Shown: positions 16,921-27,079, numbered from the stretch's first letter. The stretch is 64,000 nucleotides of DNA from Promicromonospora sp. MEB111 (GCF_030209445.1 NZ_JARVSD010000005.1:124001-188000); one strand, 5' to 3'. Program-made: numbers and translations. The notes: generated by a model from the letters alone, not told the origin.

Positions 16921-18306
16921 CTACCGCGGTGTGGCAGCGGCGGCGGCCCGGGCCGCGCCCGGGAGCGCGTCGAGGATCCGCTGCACGGCGGCGTCGTCGT
17001 GCGCCGCGGAGACGAACCAGGCCTCGAAGACCGACGGGGGCAGGTTGACCCCGGCCGCCAGCATCGCGTGGAACAGGGCCGTGTACCGGAAGGTCTCCTG
17101 CGCCTGGGCCTGCGCGTAGTCGCGCACCCCCGACGCCGCGGCCAGCGGCCCGAAGAACACCGAGAACAGCGAGCCCGCGCGCTGCACGCGGTGCTCGACG
17201 CCGGCGGCGGTCAGCGCCTCGCCCACGGCGTCCGACAGCACGCGCGAGACCTCGTCGACCCGGGCGTACACGGCGTCGTCGGCCAGCCGCAGGGTCGTCA
17301 GGCCCGAGGCGACCGCCACGGGGTTACCCGACAGCGTGCCCGCCTGGTACACCGGCCCCAGCGGGGCCAGGTGGTCCATGACCGACGCCGGTCCGCCCAG
17401 CGCCGCCACCGGCATGCCGCCGCCGATGACCTTGCCGAACGTGAACAGGTCGGGCGTGTAGCCCGCGCCCCCGGCGGCCCGGATCGCGTCGTTCTCCACA
17501 CCCCACCAGCCGGCGGGACCCACGCGGAACCCGGTGAGCACCTCGTCCAGGATGAACAGCGCGCCGTGCGCCGACGTGATGCGGCGGAGCCCCTCGTTGA
17601 AGCCCTCGGCCGGCGGCACCACACCCATGTTCGCGGGCGACGCCTCGGTGATGACCGCGGCGATCTCGGAGCCGCGCTGCGCGAACGCCGCCTCGACGGC
17701 CGCCAGGTCGTTGTAGGGGAGCACCAGGGTCTCGGCGGCGGTCGCCTCGGTCACGCCCGCCGAGCCCGGCAGCGCGAGCGTGGCGACGCCCGAGCCGGCC
17801 TCGGCCAGCAGCGCGTCCATGTGTCCGTGGTAGCAGCCGGCGAACTTGATCACGAGCGGCCGGCCCGTGACCCCGCGCGCCAGACGGATCGCCGTCATCG
17901 TGGCCTCGGTGCCCGTCGAGACGAGGCGCACGCGCTCGGCCGCGGGGACCCGGCGCCGGACCTCCTCGGCGAGCTCGACCTCGGCCACGGTCGGGGCGCC
18001 GAACGACAGGCCGCGCGCGGCGGCGTCCTGCACCGCGGCGACGACGTCGGGGTGCGCGTGGCCCAGCAGCGCCGGGCCCCACGAGCAGACCAGGTCCACG
18101 TACTCGCGCCCCGCGACGTCGGTGACGTAGGGCCCCCTGGCCGAGGCGAGGAAGCGCGGGTCGCCCCCCACGCTGCCGTAGGCGCGGACCGGCGAGTTCA
18201 CGCCGCCCGGGATCGCGCCCTGCGCGCGCACGAACGCCGCGTGGTTGGCCTCGGGCGCACGGCGCAGCGCCTGGGCCTCGACGGTGTCCCGGTTCTCTTC
18301 GGTCAC
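16921..18306 (-). CDS. hemL: Glutamate-1-semialdehyde 2,1-aminomutase
   Basis: A 461-residue PLP enzyme converting glutamate-1-semialdehyde to 5-aminolevulinate, the last step of the C5 route. The substrate-binding opening [45 protein letters not shown] and the PLP lysine in [11 protein letters not shown] (Lys292) are all intact. GTG at 18306 overlaps the hemB stop (GTGA), so translation is coupled to hemB. It works with the divergently encoded HemA. A short Ala-rich tail ends the protein. Confidence 0.97.
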   Translation of the reverse strand: MTEENRDTVEAQALRRAPEANHAAFVRAQGAIPGGVNSPVRAYGSVGGDPRFLASARGPYVTDVAGREYVDLVCSWGPALLGHAHPDVVAAVQDAAARGLSFGAPTVAEVELAEEVRRRVPAAERVRLVSTGTEATMTAIRLARGVTGRPLVIKFAGCYHGHMDALLAEAGSGVATLALPGSAGVTEATAAETLVLPYNDLAAVEAAFAQRGSEIAAVITEASPANMGVVPPAEGFNEGLRRITSAHGALFILDEVLTGFRVGPAGWWGVENDAIRAAGGAGYTPDLFTFGKVIGGGMPVAALGGPASVMDHLAPLGPVYQAGTLSGNPVAVASGLTTLRLADDAVYARVDEVSRVLSDAVGEALTAAGVEHRVQRAGSLFSVFFGPLAAASGVRDYAQAQAQETFRYTALFHAMLAAGVNLPPSVFEAWFVSAAHDDAAVQRILDALPGAARAAAAATPR

Positions 18307-19304
18307 TTGATCCACTCCGCGATCTCGAGCGCCCAGTAGGTGAGGATGACGTCGGCGCCGGCGCGCTTGATGCTCGTCACCGACTCCAGGACGGCGCGGT
18401 CGCGGTCGATCCAGCCGTTCGCCCCGGCCGCCTCGATCATCGCGTACTCGCCCGAGACCTGGTACGCGGCCACGGGCACGTCGCTCCGGTCCGCGACAGC
18501 GCGCAGCACGTCCAGGTACGACCCGGCCGGCTTCACCATCACGAGGTCGGCGCCCTCGGCGAGGTCCAGGTCGGCCTCGCGCAGGCCCTCGCGGCCGTTC
18601 GCGAAGTCCATCTGGTAGGTCTTGCGGTCGCCCTTCAGCTCCGAGTCCACGGCCTCGCGGAACGGGCCGTAGTACGCGCTCGCGTACTTGGCGCTGTACG
18701 CCAGGATGCTCGTGTCGGCGAAGCCGGCGTCGTCCAGCGCGTCCCGGATCATCGCGACCTGGCCGTCCATCATGCCCGACGGCGAGATCACGTCCGCGCC
18801 CGCCTTGGCCTGCGCCACCGCCATGGAGGCGTAGCGGATCAGGGTCGCGTCGTTGTCCACAGCCCCTGTGGACGTGAGCACGCCGCAGTGCCCGTGGTCG
18901 GTGAACTCGTCGAGGCAGGTGTCGGCCATGAGCACCGGCGTGGGCGCGCCGGGGGCGAGGCCCTCGTCCAGCGCGGCCCGCGAGGCCCGCAGCGCCCGCT
19001 GCAGGATCCCGTCCGGGGCGTCCGCCTGCGAGCCGTTCGCGTCCTTCACGGCGGGGATGCCGAACAGCATGACGCCGCCCAGGCCCGCGGCCCGTGCGGC
19101 GCGGACGGCGTCGACCAGGGACTCCTCGGTGTGCTGCACCTGCCCGGGCATGCTCGCCAGCGGCGCCGGCTCGGTCAGGCCCTCCTTGACGAAGAGCGGC
19201 AGCACCAGGTCGGCGGGGTGCAAGCGGGTCTCTGCGACCAGACGGCGCATGCCCGGCGTGGCGCGCAGACGGCGCGGCCGGTACACGATCCCGGAGGAGC
19301 TCAC
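18303..19304 (-). CDS. hemB: Delta-aminolevulinic acid dehydratase (porphobilinogen synthase)
   Basis: A 333-residue enzyme that condenses two 5-aminolevulinates to porphobilinogen. Both Schiff-base lysines are visible, in [15 protein letters not shown] and [11 protein letters not shown]. The metal region [16 protein letters not shown] has two cysteines. GTG at 19304 after GAAGGA gives [20 protein letters not shown], a normal N-terminus; the open frame continues upstream without homology. It overlaps hemL by four bases, and the 71-base gap before it holds inverted repeats that may be its own control region. Confidence 0.96.
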   Translation of the reverse strand: MSSSGIVYRPRRLRATPGMRRLVAETRLHPADLVLPLFVKEGLTEPAPLASMPGQVQHTEESLVDAVRAARAAGLGGVMLFGIPAVKDANGSQADAPDGILQRALRASRAALDEGLAPGAPTPVLMADTCLDEFTDHGHCGVLTSTGAVDNDATLIRYASMAVAQAKAGADVISPSGMMDGQVAMIRDALDDAGFADTSILAYSAKYASAYYGPFREAVDSELKGDRKTYQMDFANGREGLREADLDLAEGADLVMVKPAGSYLDVLRAVADRSDVPVAAYQVSGEYAMIEAAGANGWIDRDRAVLESVTSIKRAGADVILTYWALEIAEWIK

Positions 19305-19340
19305 GATGTCCTTCTCTCTCGTTGTGGTGTCGGACGCACC

Positions 19341-19380
19341 GGTCACCAGGGTGACCCATACGCCTGACAGGTGCGTCAGG
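19341..19380 (-). promoter_or_regulatory. Two short inverted repeats before hemB
   Basis: GGTCAC-CAGG-GTGACC (19341-19356) and CCTGAC-N6-GTCAGG (19363-19380) lie between the hemD stop and the hemB start. The second overlaps the end of hemD and may be a weak terminator; the first is operator-like. Confidence 0.4.
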
Positions 19381-20188
19381 TTCTGACGAGGGCTTCGGTC
19401 ACGGCGTCGGCCAGGGCCGCGTCCGTGGGTGTGGCGGCCACGGCGAGCACCGTGTGCCCGACGGCTCGTGCCGTGCCGGCCGACGGCCCCCCGATCGCGA
19501 CCACCCGCTGCGGGCCCAGCTGGGCCGCGACCTGGCGGGCGGCCGAGCCCGAGGTGACCACGACGACGTCGTACGAGCCGCGCAGCTCCGCGGGCAGCTC
19601 GCGCGCGACCGTGCGGTAGGCGGTCACCACGTCGGCGACCCAACCTTTGGCGGCGAGGCCCGCGCGGAGGGTGTCGGACGCGAGGTCACCGAGCGGCAGG
19701 AGGACACGGTGCGCGGGACCCAGGGGCGCCACGGGGAACGCGTCGGCGAGCCCGGCCCCGGTCGTGGTGCGCGGCACCAGGTCGACGCTGATGCCGTGCG
19801 CGGCCAGCGCCTGCTCCGTCGCGGGTCCGACGGCGGCCCACCGCACCGGCCCGGCGTGGACCGACCGCGACTCGGCCGACTCGGGACCGAGCAGGGCGTC
19901 CACGGCGTTCACGCTCGTGATCGCGACCCAGTCGTACGCGCCGTCGGCCAGGCGCTCGCGGGCGGCGTCGAGCTCCGCCGGGTCCTCGACCGGGGCCCGC
20001 TCGATCACCGGGGACGCGACCGGGTCCAGTCCGCGCCCGCGGAGCAGGGCGAGGAGCCCGGCGGCGCGCTCCGGGGCGCGGGCCACCAGCACGGCGGGCT
20101 GCCCGGCGGTCGGCGCGGGGCTGTCGGAGGATCCGGTGGACCCGGCCGCAACCGGGGGACCGGCCGCAGGGGGGACCGGCTCGGTCAC
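19376..20188 (-). CDS. hemD: Uroporphyrinogen-III synthase
   Basis: A 270-residue HemD, which cyclises hydroxymethylbilane with inversion of ring D. The family diverges strongly, but the two-domain pattern is seen: [59 protein letters not shown], then VVTAYRTV and [14 protein letters not shown] Pro/Ala-rich N-terminal stretch of about 30 residues is extra. GTG at 20188 overlaps the hemC stop (20185) by four bases. Its position directly after hemC supports the call. Confidence 0.9.
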   Translation of the reverse strand: MTEPVPPAAGPPVAAGSTGSSDSPAPTAGQPAVLVARAPERAAGLLALLRGRGLDPVASPVIERAPVEDPAELDAARERLADGAYDWVAITSVNAVDALLGPESAESRSVHAGPVRWAAVGPATEQALAAHGISVDLVPRTTTGAGLADAFPVAPLGPAHRVLLPLGDLASDTLRAGLAAKGWVADVVTAYRTVARELPAELRGSYDVVVVTSGSAARQVAAQLGPQRVVAIGGPSAGTARAVGHTVLAVAATPTDAALADAVTEALVRT

Positions 20189-21234
20189 GCCTTCTCCGGG
20201 ACCGTCGCACTCAGCGGTGCGAGCCGCTCGGCGCCGTCGGCCAGCAGGTGCTCGGCGACGGCGACGCCCAGCGTGCGGGCGGCGTCGTCGAGCGCCTCGG
20301 GGGCGATGTCCGGGGACAGCGACGCCTCCCCGCCGCGCGACATCTGCTCCGAGCCGTCGACGGCGGCCACGACGGACCGCAGGCGCAGCACCGAGCCGGA
20401 CACCGTGGCGTGCGCGCCGACCGGCGCCGCGCAGCCGGCCTCCAGCCGGGCCAGCACGGAGCGCTCGGCGAGCACCGCGAGGCGGGTCGGCCGGTGGTCG
20501 AGCAGGTGGATCGCCTCGGCGAGGTCGGGCGCGGGAGCCGCGCCCGTCGCGGGGTCGGACACGATGTCCGCGGTGCGCACCTCCACGGCGAGCGCACCCT
20601 GCCCGGGGGCGGGGGCCACGACGTCGACGTCGAGCACCTCGCTGATCACGTCGGTGCGGCCCAGGCGCGACAGCCCGGCGTAGGCGAGGACGACGGCGTC
20701 GAGGTCGGCGTCGGGCCCGAGCGCGCGGTTGAGCCGCGTGCCCACGTTGCCTCGGATGTCGACGACGTCCAGGTCGGGTCGCGCCGCGCGGATCTGGGCG
20801 GCCCGCCGCGGCGAGCCGGTGCCCACGCGCCCCCCGTGCGGGAGGGTCGCGAGGGTGAGGCCGTCACGTGCGCACAGGGCGTCCCGTGGGTCCTCGCGCT
20901 CGGGCGTCACGAAGGTGAGGCCGGGCGCGGGGGTGGTCGGCAGGTCCTTGAGGGAGTGGACGGCGACGTCGCAGCGGCCGTCCAGCAGCGCCTCGCGCAG
21001 TGCGGTCACGAAGACGCCGGTGCCGCCGAGGCTCGCGAGGCTCCCCGTCTTCACGTCGCCCTCGGTCTTGATGTGCACCAGCTCGACCGGTCGGCCGGTC
21101 AGCTCCTCCAGGCGCCTGGCCACCAGACCGCTCTGGGTCGTGGCGAGGGCGCTCGCACGGGTCCCGAGGCGGATCGGCGCGGCGTCGCCCGGGGTGCTTC
21201 CAGGGGTGCTGACGGACAGGGGGGTCGGGGTCAC
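20185..21234 (-). CDS. hemC: Hydroxymethylbilane synthase (porphobilinogen deaminase)
   Basis: A 349-residue enzyme polymerising four porphobilinogens. Motifs: IRLGTRASALATTQS at the start of domain 1, HSLKDLPT, GTGSPRRAAQIRA, DIRGNVGTRL, APGQGALAVEVR and the dipyrromethane cofactor Cys268 in LEAGCAAPVG. GTG at 21234 is chosen because a purine-rich GGTGGAG precedes it and it gives a short leader; the frame is open to 21300. The 123-base gap upstream suggests its own promoter, with hemD translated together with it. Confidence 0.95.
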   Translation of the reverse strand: MTPTPLSVSTPGSTPGDAAPIRLGTRASALATTQSGLVARRLEELTGRPVELVHIKTEGDVKTGSLASLGGTGVFVTALREALLDGRCDVAVHSLKDLPTTPAPGLTFVTPEREDPRDALCARDGLTLATLPHGGRVGTGSPRRAAQIRAARPDLDVVDIRGNVGTRLNRALGPDADLDAVVLAYAGLSRLGRTDVISEVLDVDVVAPAPGQGALAVEVRTADIVSDPATGAAPAPDLAEAIHLLDHRPTRLAVLAERSVLARLEAGCAAPVGAHATVSGSVLRLRSVVAAVDGSEQMSRGGEASLSPDIAPEALDDAARTLGVAVAEHLLADGAERLAPLSATVPEKA

Positions 21235-21357
21235 CAACCCAGTCTCCACCCGAACCCCCGCCGGGAGGAAACCAGAAGGTGCCCGATGGGCGGATTTCAC
21301 AGGGTTGGTGGCGTGCTGTCAGAACCTTGTGCCGGAACGCGGTGTCCGGCGCGTTCC

Positions 21358-22794
21358 TCAGCCCTTCTCGCCCAGGCGCTCAGCGGTTCGCCCGGCGTGC
21401 GCGACGATCGCCGCCAGGCCCGTGCCGGCGATCCAGCCGCCCGTGACGTCGAGGCCGGGCTCGGCCAGGACCGCCCCCTCGTACTCCCGGACGGCGGCCC
21501 GGTAGGCCGGCGTGGGCGGGGGCAGCGCGCCGTCCCAGCGCTGGTGCAGCACCTCGCGCACCCGGTCGGTCAGGTCCATCCCCAGCAGCGCCGACGCGTC
21601 CCGGGCGGCCTCCTCGGCGGTGGGCTGCGGCGTCGGCTCACCCATGCGGCCGTAGCTGAGGCGCACCACGTGCACCCCCGGTCCGGCGGCGGCGCGCACG
21701 CGGCGCGCGAGCCACGGCCACTTGGCCGTCGCGTGGGTCAGCGCCTTGGCCCGCACACCGCCCGCCGCCGTGTCGGGGGCCACGAGCATCCCCGAGCCGC
21801 GCGGGGCGGCGTCGAGCTCCGGCGCGTCGACGAGCAGCGCGGCCAGCCGGATGTCCGCCCCCCGCTCCGGGGTTGCGGGCGGGACCAGCCCGGCCGAGCC
21901 GAACTCGGTGCGGGTCGCCAGCACCACGCGGGGCGTGCGCAGCACCCGGCCGTCGGCGGTGCGCACCAGCCAGGCAGGGCCGCCGGCTGCGGCGCCGCCG
22001 GCAGCATCCCCGCCGTCCGCCCGCTCCACGTCCGGCACCCGCTCCAGGCCTGCGACCCGCGTGCCGAACCGGACGTCCAGGCGGTCCACCAGCGCGTCCA
22101 CCAGGGCGTGGACGCCGCCGTCGATCCCGCGCACCGCGGACCCCGGGGGCGCCGCGGCCCGCAGCGACGCCACGGCCCGCGAAAGGGACCCGGTCCGGGC
22201 GTACGCGTCCAGCAGCCCGGGCGCGACGGCGGCGACGTCGAGCCGGTCGAGCGGCGCCGAGTGCACTCCGGCGGCGACCGGGGTGACGAGCCGGTCCGCC
22301 ACCCGGGAGCCGAGCCGCGACCGCGCGAGGGTCCCCAGGTCGGTCGGGTCGACGAGCCGCGCGGGCAGCACCCGGTCCAGCGAGCCGCGCAGCACCCCGG
22401 GCCAGCCGATCGCGCGCCGCACGTCGGCGGCCCACGGGCGCGACGGGATGCCCAGCACGCCGGCCGCCGGCAGCGGGAACGCCCGCCCGGCGGCATAACC
22501 CCAGGCGGAGAGCGCGGCAGGCGCCTCGACGGTCAGCCCGAGCCCGGCGACGAGCTCCTCCACGGCCCCGCCCCGCACCGCGAACGACTCCGCCCCGAGG
22601 TCCAGCGGCACGTCCGGCAGCGACGTGAACGCCCCGCCGAGGATCGGCCCGCCGGCTCGCTCGCCGGCCTCCAGCACGACGACACGCAGCCCGCGGGCTG
22701 CGAGCGTGTGCGCGGCGACGAGCCCGCCGATCCCGGCGCCGACGACGACGGCGTCGGCGTCCGCCGCACCGGACCGACCGGCCGTGGGGGTCAC
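21358..22794 (-). CDS. hemG: FAD-dependent protoporphyrinogen/coproporphyrinogen oxidase
   Basis: A 478-residue PPO-type flavoprotein (also called HemY or CgoX). The dinucleotide fold [16 protein letters not shown] and [13 protein letters not shown] open the protein, [26 protein letters not shown] is the mid motif, and the C-terminus [23 protein letters not shown] matches the FAD-closing motif. In Gram-positive bacteria such enzymes usually oxidise coproporphyrinogen III, so the likely product is coproporphyrin III. GTG at 22794 overlaps the hemE stop. An Ala/Gly insert near residue 260 is unusual but harmless-looking. Confidence 0.93.
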   Translation of the reverse strand: MTPTAGRSGAADADAVVVGAGIGGLVAAHTLAARGLRVVVLEAGERAGGPILGGAFTSLPDVPLDLGAESFAVRGGAVEELVAGLGLTVEAPAALSAWGYAAGRAFPLPAAGVLGIPSRPWAADVRRAIGWPGVLRGSLDRVLPARLVDPTDLGTLARSRLGSRVADRLVTPVAAGVHSAPLDRLDVAAVAPGLLDAYARTGSLSRAVASLRAAAPPGSAVRGIDGGVHALVDALVDRLDVRFGTRVAGLERVPDVERADGGDAAGGAAAGGPAWLVRTADGRVLRTPRVVLATRTEFGSAGLVPPATPERGADIRLAALLVDAPELDAAPRGSGMLVAPDTAAGGVRAKALTHATAKWPWLARRVRAAAGPGVHVVRLSYGRMGEPTPQPTAEEAARDASALLGMDLTDRVREVLHQRWDGALPPPTPAYRAAVREYEGAVLAEPGLDVTGGWIAGTGLAAIVAHAGRTAERLGEKG

Positions 22795-23876
22795 AACGAG
22801 TGGACCAGCTCGACCACGCGGGTCAGCACCGTCGGGTCCGTCTCCGGGGGAACGCCGTGGCCCAGGTTGACCACGTGGCCGGGCGCCTTGAGGCCGCGGG
22901 AGACGACGTCGCGCACGTGCGCCTCCAGCACCGGCCACGGCGCGGCCAACAGCGCGGGGTCGATGTTCCCCTGCAGGGGCACGCCGGGCAGCAGCGCGGC
23001 GGCCTCGTCGAGAGGCGTCCGGTAGTCGACGCCGACGGCGTGGTCCGTCAGGCCGGCGTCGGCCAGGACCGTGCGCATGGCGGGCAGCAGGTGCCCGGTG
23101 CCGGTACCGAAGTGGATGGCCGGCACGCCGGCGTCCGCGACGTAGGAGAGCGCGCGGGTCGACGACGCGGCGACACGCGTCGTGTAGTCCGCGAGCGAGA
23201 GCGACCCGGCCCAGGAGTCGAAGAGCTGCACGGCGCTGGCGCCCGCCTCGACCTGAGCCCGCAGGAACGTCCCGGTGAGGTCTGCGGTCCACGTCACGAG
23301 CGCGTCCCACGTGGCGGGGTCGGCGTGCATCAGGGTGCGCGCGGCGAGGTGGTCGCGCGACGGCCGGCCCTCGACGAGGTAGGCCGCGAGGGTGAACGGC
23401 GCGCCGCCGAAGCCGAGGAGCGGCGTCGACCCGAGCTCGGCGACGGTCAGCGCCACGGCCTCGCGGATCGGCTCGAGCGCGGCGTCGTCCAGGCTGCGCG
23501 AGGTGAGCCGGGCGACGTCGTCGGCCGTGCGGTACGGCTGGTCCATGACCGGTCCGACCCCGGGCTGGATGTCCACGCCGACCCCGGCCAGCTTGAGCGG
23601 CACCACGATGTCGGAGAAGAAGACGGCGGCGTCCACGCCGTGCCGGCGGACGGGCTGCAGTGTGATCTCGGCCGCGAGGTCGGGCCGCAGGCAGGCCTCC
23701 AGCATGCCGGTGCCCACGCGGACCTCGCGGTACTCGGGCAGGGAGCGACCCGCCTGCCGCATGAACCAGACGGGCGTGCGACCAGGACGTTCACCCCGGA
23801 GCGCCTGCACAAGGGGTGCGGCGGTGGTCCGCCCGTCGGCGAGCGGGTGAGCAGGGGTGATCGTGGTGGACTTCAC
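22791..23876 (-). CDS. hemE: Uroporphyrinogen decarboxylase
   Basis: A 361-residue enzyme that decarboxylates the four acetates of uroporphyrinogen III to give coproporphyrinogen III. Motifs: [17 protein letters not shown] (active-site loop), [17 protein letters not shown] (catalytic Asp), [16 protein letters not shown], and [12 protein letters not shown] near the end. GTG at 23876 starts [18 protein letters not shown]. It is the first gene of the minus-strand heme run and is divergent from hemA across 49 bases that must hold both promoters. Confidence 0.96.
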   Translation of the reverse strand: MKSTTITPAHPLADGRTTAAPLVQALRGERPGRTPVWFMRQAGRSLPEYREVRVGTGMLEACLRPDLAAEITLQPVRRHGVDAAVFFSDIVVPLKLAGVGVDIQPGVGPVMDQPYRTADDVARLTSRSLDDAALEPIREAVALTVAELGSTPLLGFGGAPFTLAAYLVEGRPSRDHLAARTLMHADPATWDALVTWTADLTGTFLRAQVEAGASAVQLFDSWAGSLSLADYTTRVAASSTRALSYVADAGVPAIHFGTGTGHLLPAMRTVLADAGLTDHAVGVDYRTPLDEAAALLPGVPLQGNIDPALLAAPWPVLEAHVRDVVSRGLKAPGHVVNLGHGVPPETDPTVLTRVVELVHSL

Positions 23877-23925
23877 GCTTCACGATTCTGCCCTGCCCGG
23901 CCGCGGTGCATAAAGTTGGAGCACT

Positions 23926-25434
23926 GTGGTTCTCCTCTCCCTCACCGCCAGCCACCGAGAGCTCGATCTCGACGCGCTGGAGCGCCTGTCCACGGGTTCG
24001 TCGTCAGTGGGTCGTGTTGTCGTGGGTACATGCGGCCCCGTCGCGGGCGCCGTGGTGATCTCCACGTGCAACCGGTTCGAGCTCTACCTCGACGTCGACG
24101 CGCCGCTGAGCGGCGACAGCGTGAAGCACGCGACGCGCCACGTGGCCGAGCTCGTGGCCCACGCGTCGGGCGTGACCGGCGACGTCGCCGCGCGGAGCTT
24201 CACCGTCCGCACCGGGCCGGAGGTCACGGAGCACCTGTTCGCCGTGGCGTCGGGCCTGGACGCGATGGTCGTGGGCGAGCGCGAGATCGCCGGCCAGGTG
24301 AAGCGCTCGCTGGCGATCGCGCGCGAGCAGGAGACCACGTCCAAGACGCTGGAGCTCCTGTTCCAGACGGCGTCGCGCACCTCCAAGCGGGTCGGCACCG
24401 ACACGGAGCTCGGCGCGGCGGGCCGGTCCGTCGTCGCGCTCGCCCTGGACCTCGCCGAGAGTGAGCTGCCGCCGTGGGACGGCACGCGTGCCGTGCTGAT
24501 CGGCACCGGCTCGTACGCGGGCGCCTCCGTCGCGGCCCTGCGGGCCCGCGGCTGCGAGGACATCGGCGTCTACTCGCAGTCCGGCCGCGCCGAGGCCTTC
24601 GCCGAGTCGCACGGCGTGCGGTCGGTGGACTCGCTCGTCGAGGCCCTGGCCGACGCCGACATCGTGGTGAGCTGCAGCGGGGCCCGGGGTCGGGCGCTCG
24701 CCGCGCGGTCCGACGGAGAGCCGGCCCAGCCCGGCTCGGCCGGGTCCGACGAGGCGCTCGGCGCCATGGTGGCCGGGAACTTCGGCGGCCAGACCACGCT
24801 GCCGCGCGGACTGTCCGGCGAGGTCGGCCCCGAGGCGAGCCTCGGCCACGTGCTCGACGCCGCCGCGGTGGTGCGCGCCCGGGAGCGTGCCGCGGACCGG
24901 GCCGGGGACGAGCCGGAGCCCCGCCCGCTGGTGATCCTGGACCTCGCCCTGCACCGCGACGTGGACCCGCGGGTCGCCGACGTCGAGGGCGTGCTGCTCT
25001 ACGACCTCGCCACGCTGAAGGCGCACGCACCCGCGGTCGCGCACGACGTCGTCGCGCAGGCGCAGGGGATCGTGGACACCGCCGCCCGGCGCTTCGAGGA
25101 GACGCGCCTGGGCCGGGAGGCCGACGCCGCGGTGGTCGCCCTGCTCGACGAGGCGGAGGTCCGGGTCGTGGCCGAGGTCGACGCCGCCGTCGCCCGGCTG
25201 ACCGACGAGCTCGCCCTGCGCGGCGAGCCCGCCCCCGAGGAGTCGGACGTCGACGTCATCGCCCGTGACGTCCGCAAGCGGGTGCACGCCGAGCTGCACG
25301 ACAAGATCGTCGCCGTCCGGGCCCGGGCCACCGCCGAGGCGCGGGCCGCGGAGGCCGCGCTGGTCCAGGGCGCCGTGGCCCTGACGAAGAAGGCGTCCAC
25401 CCAGCGGGACGCCGACCACCGCTCCAGCCGATAA
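23926..25434 (+). CDS. hemA: Glutamyl-tRNA reductase
   Basis: A 502-residue NADPH enzyme that reduces Glu-tRNA to glutamate-1-semialdehyde, the committed step of heme synthesis. The nucleophile Cys48 lies in VVISTCNRFELYL. GLDAMVVGEREIAGQVKRSL, RTSKRVGTDTELGAAGRSVV and the Rossmann stretch RAVLIGTGSYAGASVAALRARG follow, then the dimerisation domain. The protein is longer than average because of an inserted loop near residues 255-285. GTG at 23926 has GGAG close upstream. Divergent from hemE, so the pathway entry and later steps may be controlled together. Confidence 0.96.
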   Translation: MVLLSLTASHRELDLDALERLSTGSSSVGRVVVGTCGPVAGAVVISTCNRFELYLDVDAPLSGDSVKHATRHVAELVAHASGVTGDVAARSFTVRTGPEVTEHLFAVASGLDAMVVGEREIAGQVKRSLAIAREQETTSKTLELLFQTASRTSKRVGTDTELGAAGRSVVALALDLAESELPPWDGTRAVLIGTGSYAGASVAALRARGCEDIGVYSQSGRAEAFAESHGVRSVDSLVEALADADIVVSCSGARGRALAARSDGEPAQPGSAGSDEALGAMVAGNFGGQTTLPRGLSGEVGPEASLGHVLDAAAVVRARERAADRAGDEPEPRPLVILDLALHRDVDPRVADVEGVLLYDLATLKAHAPAVAHDVVAQAQGIVDTAARRFEETRLGREADAAVVALLDEAEVRVVAEVDAAVARLTDELALRGEPAPEESDVDVIARDVRKRVHAELHDKIVAVRARATAEARAAEAALVQGAVALTKKASTQRDADHRSSR

Positions 25435-25456
25435 CCAGCCCGCGCGCCGATAACCA
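25428..25456 (-). repeat. Direct repeat CCGATAACCA around the hemA stop
   Basis: CCGATAACCA occurs at 25428-25437 and 25447-25456, 19 bases apart. On the minus strand each reads TGGTTATCGG, sharing the GTTATCGG core with the motif before the LAXTG protein gene, so these may be extra binding half-sites for the same regulator. Confidence 0.45.
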
Positions 25457-25517
25457 ACCGGCGGCGATTGTCCGGATATGCCGGGCGGACTGCCATCCAG
25501 GGTCCAATTCGTCCATC

Positions 25518-25533
25518 GTTACCGAATCGTGAT
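25518..25533 (+). promoter_or_regulatory. Shared direct-repeat motif before the Val/Gly-repeat protein
   Basis: GTTACCGAATCGTGAT contains two half-sites (GTTAC and GTGAT) six bases apart and matches, in 13 of 16 positions, the element before the next secreted protein gene. The GTNAY-N6-GTNAY layout resembles MtrA-type binding sites of actinobacteria. A GGGTGA-N6-TCACCC inverted repeat follows at 25536-25553. Confidence 0.5.
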
Positions 25534-25624
25534 CAGGGTGATTTTATTCACCCGGGGGTGCGGGCTAAGTTCGGTGGCTCAAGGACCGAACGCGCATTTG
25601 CGCATCGAGATGCTGGAGCACCTT

Positions 25625-27004
25625 TTGAAGCACGCAGCACACAAGAAGAAGACCGCATCGGCGGGCGCGCGGACCATCGCGACCGTCGCCATCGCAACCG
25701 CCGCCACGAGCATGGCGGCGCCGGCCATGGCCGCCGAGGCCTCGCCGCTGGACTCCCTCGGGGACCTCGGCACCACCGCCGAGGGCCTCAAGTCAGCGGT
25801 CCCCGCCCTCTCGTCGACCTCGATCGACCTCAGCGAGCTCACCGGCTCGCTCCCCGCGACCGACGTGGTCACGGACGTGGCGAAGAAGGCAGAGCTGCCC
25901 GCCTCCATCGCCCCCACCACGGCCCTCGCGCCGAACTACGAGCCGGCGCAGTACGTCTCGGGCGCCCTCCAGGGTGCCGCGCCCCAGGTCGTCTCCGAGG
26001 TCGTCGGCGGCGTGACCGGCGGCTCGGCCGTGTCCGGCGTGACCGGCACCGCCAAGGCTGCGCTGGCCAACGTGCTCGGCGGCGGCGCCCTGGGCACCGC
26101 GACCGGCGTGGTGTCCGGCGTGACCGGTGGCGTGCTGCAGGGTGACGTCGTGAACGGCGTGGCCGGTGGCGTGCTGCAGGGTGACGTCGTGAACGGCGCC
26201 ACGGGCACCGTGACGGGCGTCGCGACCGGCGCCGTCGAGGGCGTTCCGGCCACCGTGGCCGACGTGATCCGCAACGTGCCGAACGTCCTGGGCGGCGTGA
26301 CCGCTCCGGTCGCCGGCCTCACGGCCAACCTGCCGGGCGTGCTCGGTGGCGTGGGCGGCGTCGTGAACAGCGTCGTCTCGAACGTGCCGGGCGTGGTCGC
26401 CAGCGTTCCGGGCCTCGTCGCCAAGGTCACCACCCCGGCCGCCGGTGCGGTCGAGACGGTCGTGGGCGACGTCGCCGTGGACGGCGTCGTCAAGCCGGTC
26501 GCCACCGGTGTGGTGCCGGGTGCCGTGGGCACCGTGCAGAACGGCGTGGTCCCGGGCGTCACCTCGACCGTGGGCAACGTGACCGGCTCGGTCGTCCCGG
26601 GTGCCGTCGGCACCGTGACCGGCGACGTCGTGCCGGGCGTCGTGAACGACGTGGCCAAGCCCGTCGTCGGTGACGTGGTGCTCGGCGGTGTCGTCGGCGG
26701 CGTCGTCAAGGGCGACGTGGTGGGCGGCGTCGTGGCGCCGGTCGTGAAGGACACCGTCGTCGACGGCGTCGCGAAGCCGCTGGTCGAGGACGTCGTCGTC
26801 GAGGGTGTTGCCAAGCCCGTCGTGAAGGACGTCGTCGTGGACGGCGTGGCCAAGCCCGTCGTGAAGACCGTGACCGGCACCGTCGAGGGCGTCGCCGGCG
26901 GCGCCGTCAAGGACACCGTCGGTGGCGTGACCGGCGCCGTGGACGGACTCACCGGCGGGGCCGTGAGCGGCCTCACCGGCGGTCTGCTGGGAGGTCTTTC
27001 CTGA
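25625..27004 (+). CDS. Secreted Val/Gly-rich protein with 13-residue repeats
   Basis: A 459-residue exported protein of unknown function. TTG at 25625 is the chosen start: GGAG lies six bases upstream and the resulting MKHAAHKKK opening matches the MKHAAVKPS opening of the next secreted protein. A signal peptide ends at about Ala36 (AAPAMA). The mature part is nearly all Val, Gly, Ala, Asp and Lys, in imperfect 13-residue units such as GGVLQGDVVNGVA and VVDGVAKPVVKDV. No cysteine, no LAXTG motif, no known catalytic motif. It may be a fibrous surface or matrix protein; that is inference. A strong hairpin follows. Confidence 0.75.
   Translation: MKHAAHKKKTASAGARTIATVAIATAATSMAAPAMAAEASPLDSLGDLGTTAEGLKSAVPALSSTSIDLSELTGSLPATDVVTDVAKKAELPASIAPTTALAPNYEPAQYVSGALQGAAPQVVSEVVGGVTGGSAVSGVTGTAKAALANVLGGGALGTATGVVSGVTGGVLQGDVVNGVAGGVLQGDVVNGATGTVTGVATGAVEGVPATVADVIRNVPNVLGGVTAPVAGLTANLPGVLGGVGGVVNSVVSNVPGVVASVPGLVAKVTTPAAGAVETVVGDVAVDGVVKPVATGVVPGAVGTVQNGVVPGVTSTVGNVTGSVVPGAVGTVTGDVVPGVVNDVAKPVVGDVVLGGVVGGVVKGDVVGGVVAPVVKDTVVDGVAKPLVEDVVVEGVAKPVVKDVVVDGVAKPVVKTVTGTVEGVAGGAVKDTVGGVTGAVDGLTGGAVSGLTGGLLGGLS
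26124..26198 (+). repeat. 39-nt tandem repeat inside the Val/Gly-repeat gene
   Basis: Two identical 36-base stretches begin at 26124 and 26163, a period of 39 bases or 13 codons, coding GGVLQGDVVNGVA twice. Later units (around 26756-26876) keep the 13-codon period but diverge in sequence. Confidence 0.85.
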
Positions 27005-27050
27005 GCTGAATTCCCCGGGAGGACCCCAGCCTCTTCGGTCTTGACGTAGC

Positions 27051-27079
27051 GGGGTGGAGCGCCATTGGCGCTCCACCCC
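27051..27079 (+). terminator. Hairpin terminator after the Val/Gly-repeat gene
   Basis: GGGGTGGAGCGCC (27051-27063) pairs perfectly with GGCGCTCCACCCC (27067-27079), loop ATT, followed by GTTTGCGTTCT. It separates the two secreted-protein genes into independent transcripts. Confidence 0.85.

Noticed and set aside
25500-25624. Cyclic di-AMP riboswitch before the secreted repeat protein
   Set aside because: The leader is only about 100 bases and I could not find the paired helices and conserved loops of ydaO-type RNAs; the direct-repeat protein site explains the conserved part better.
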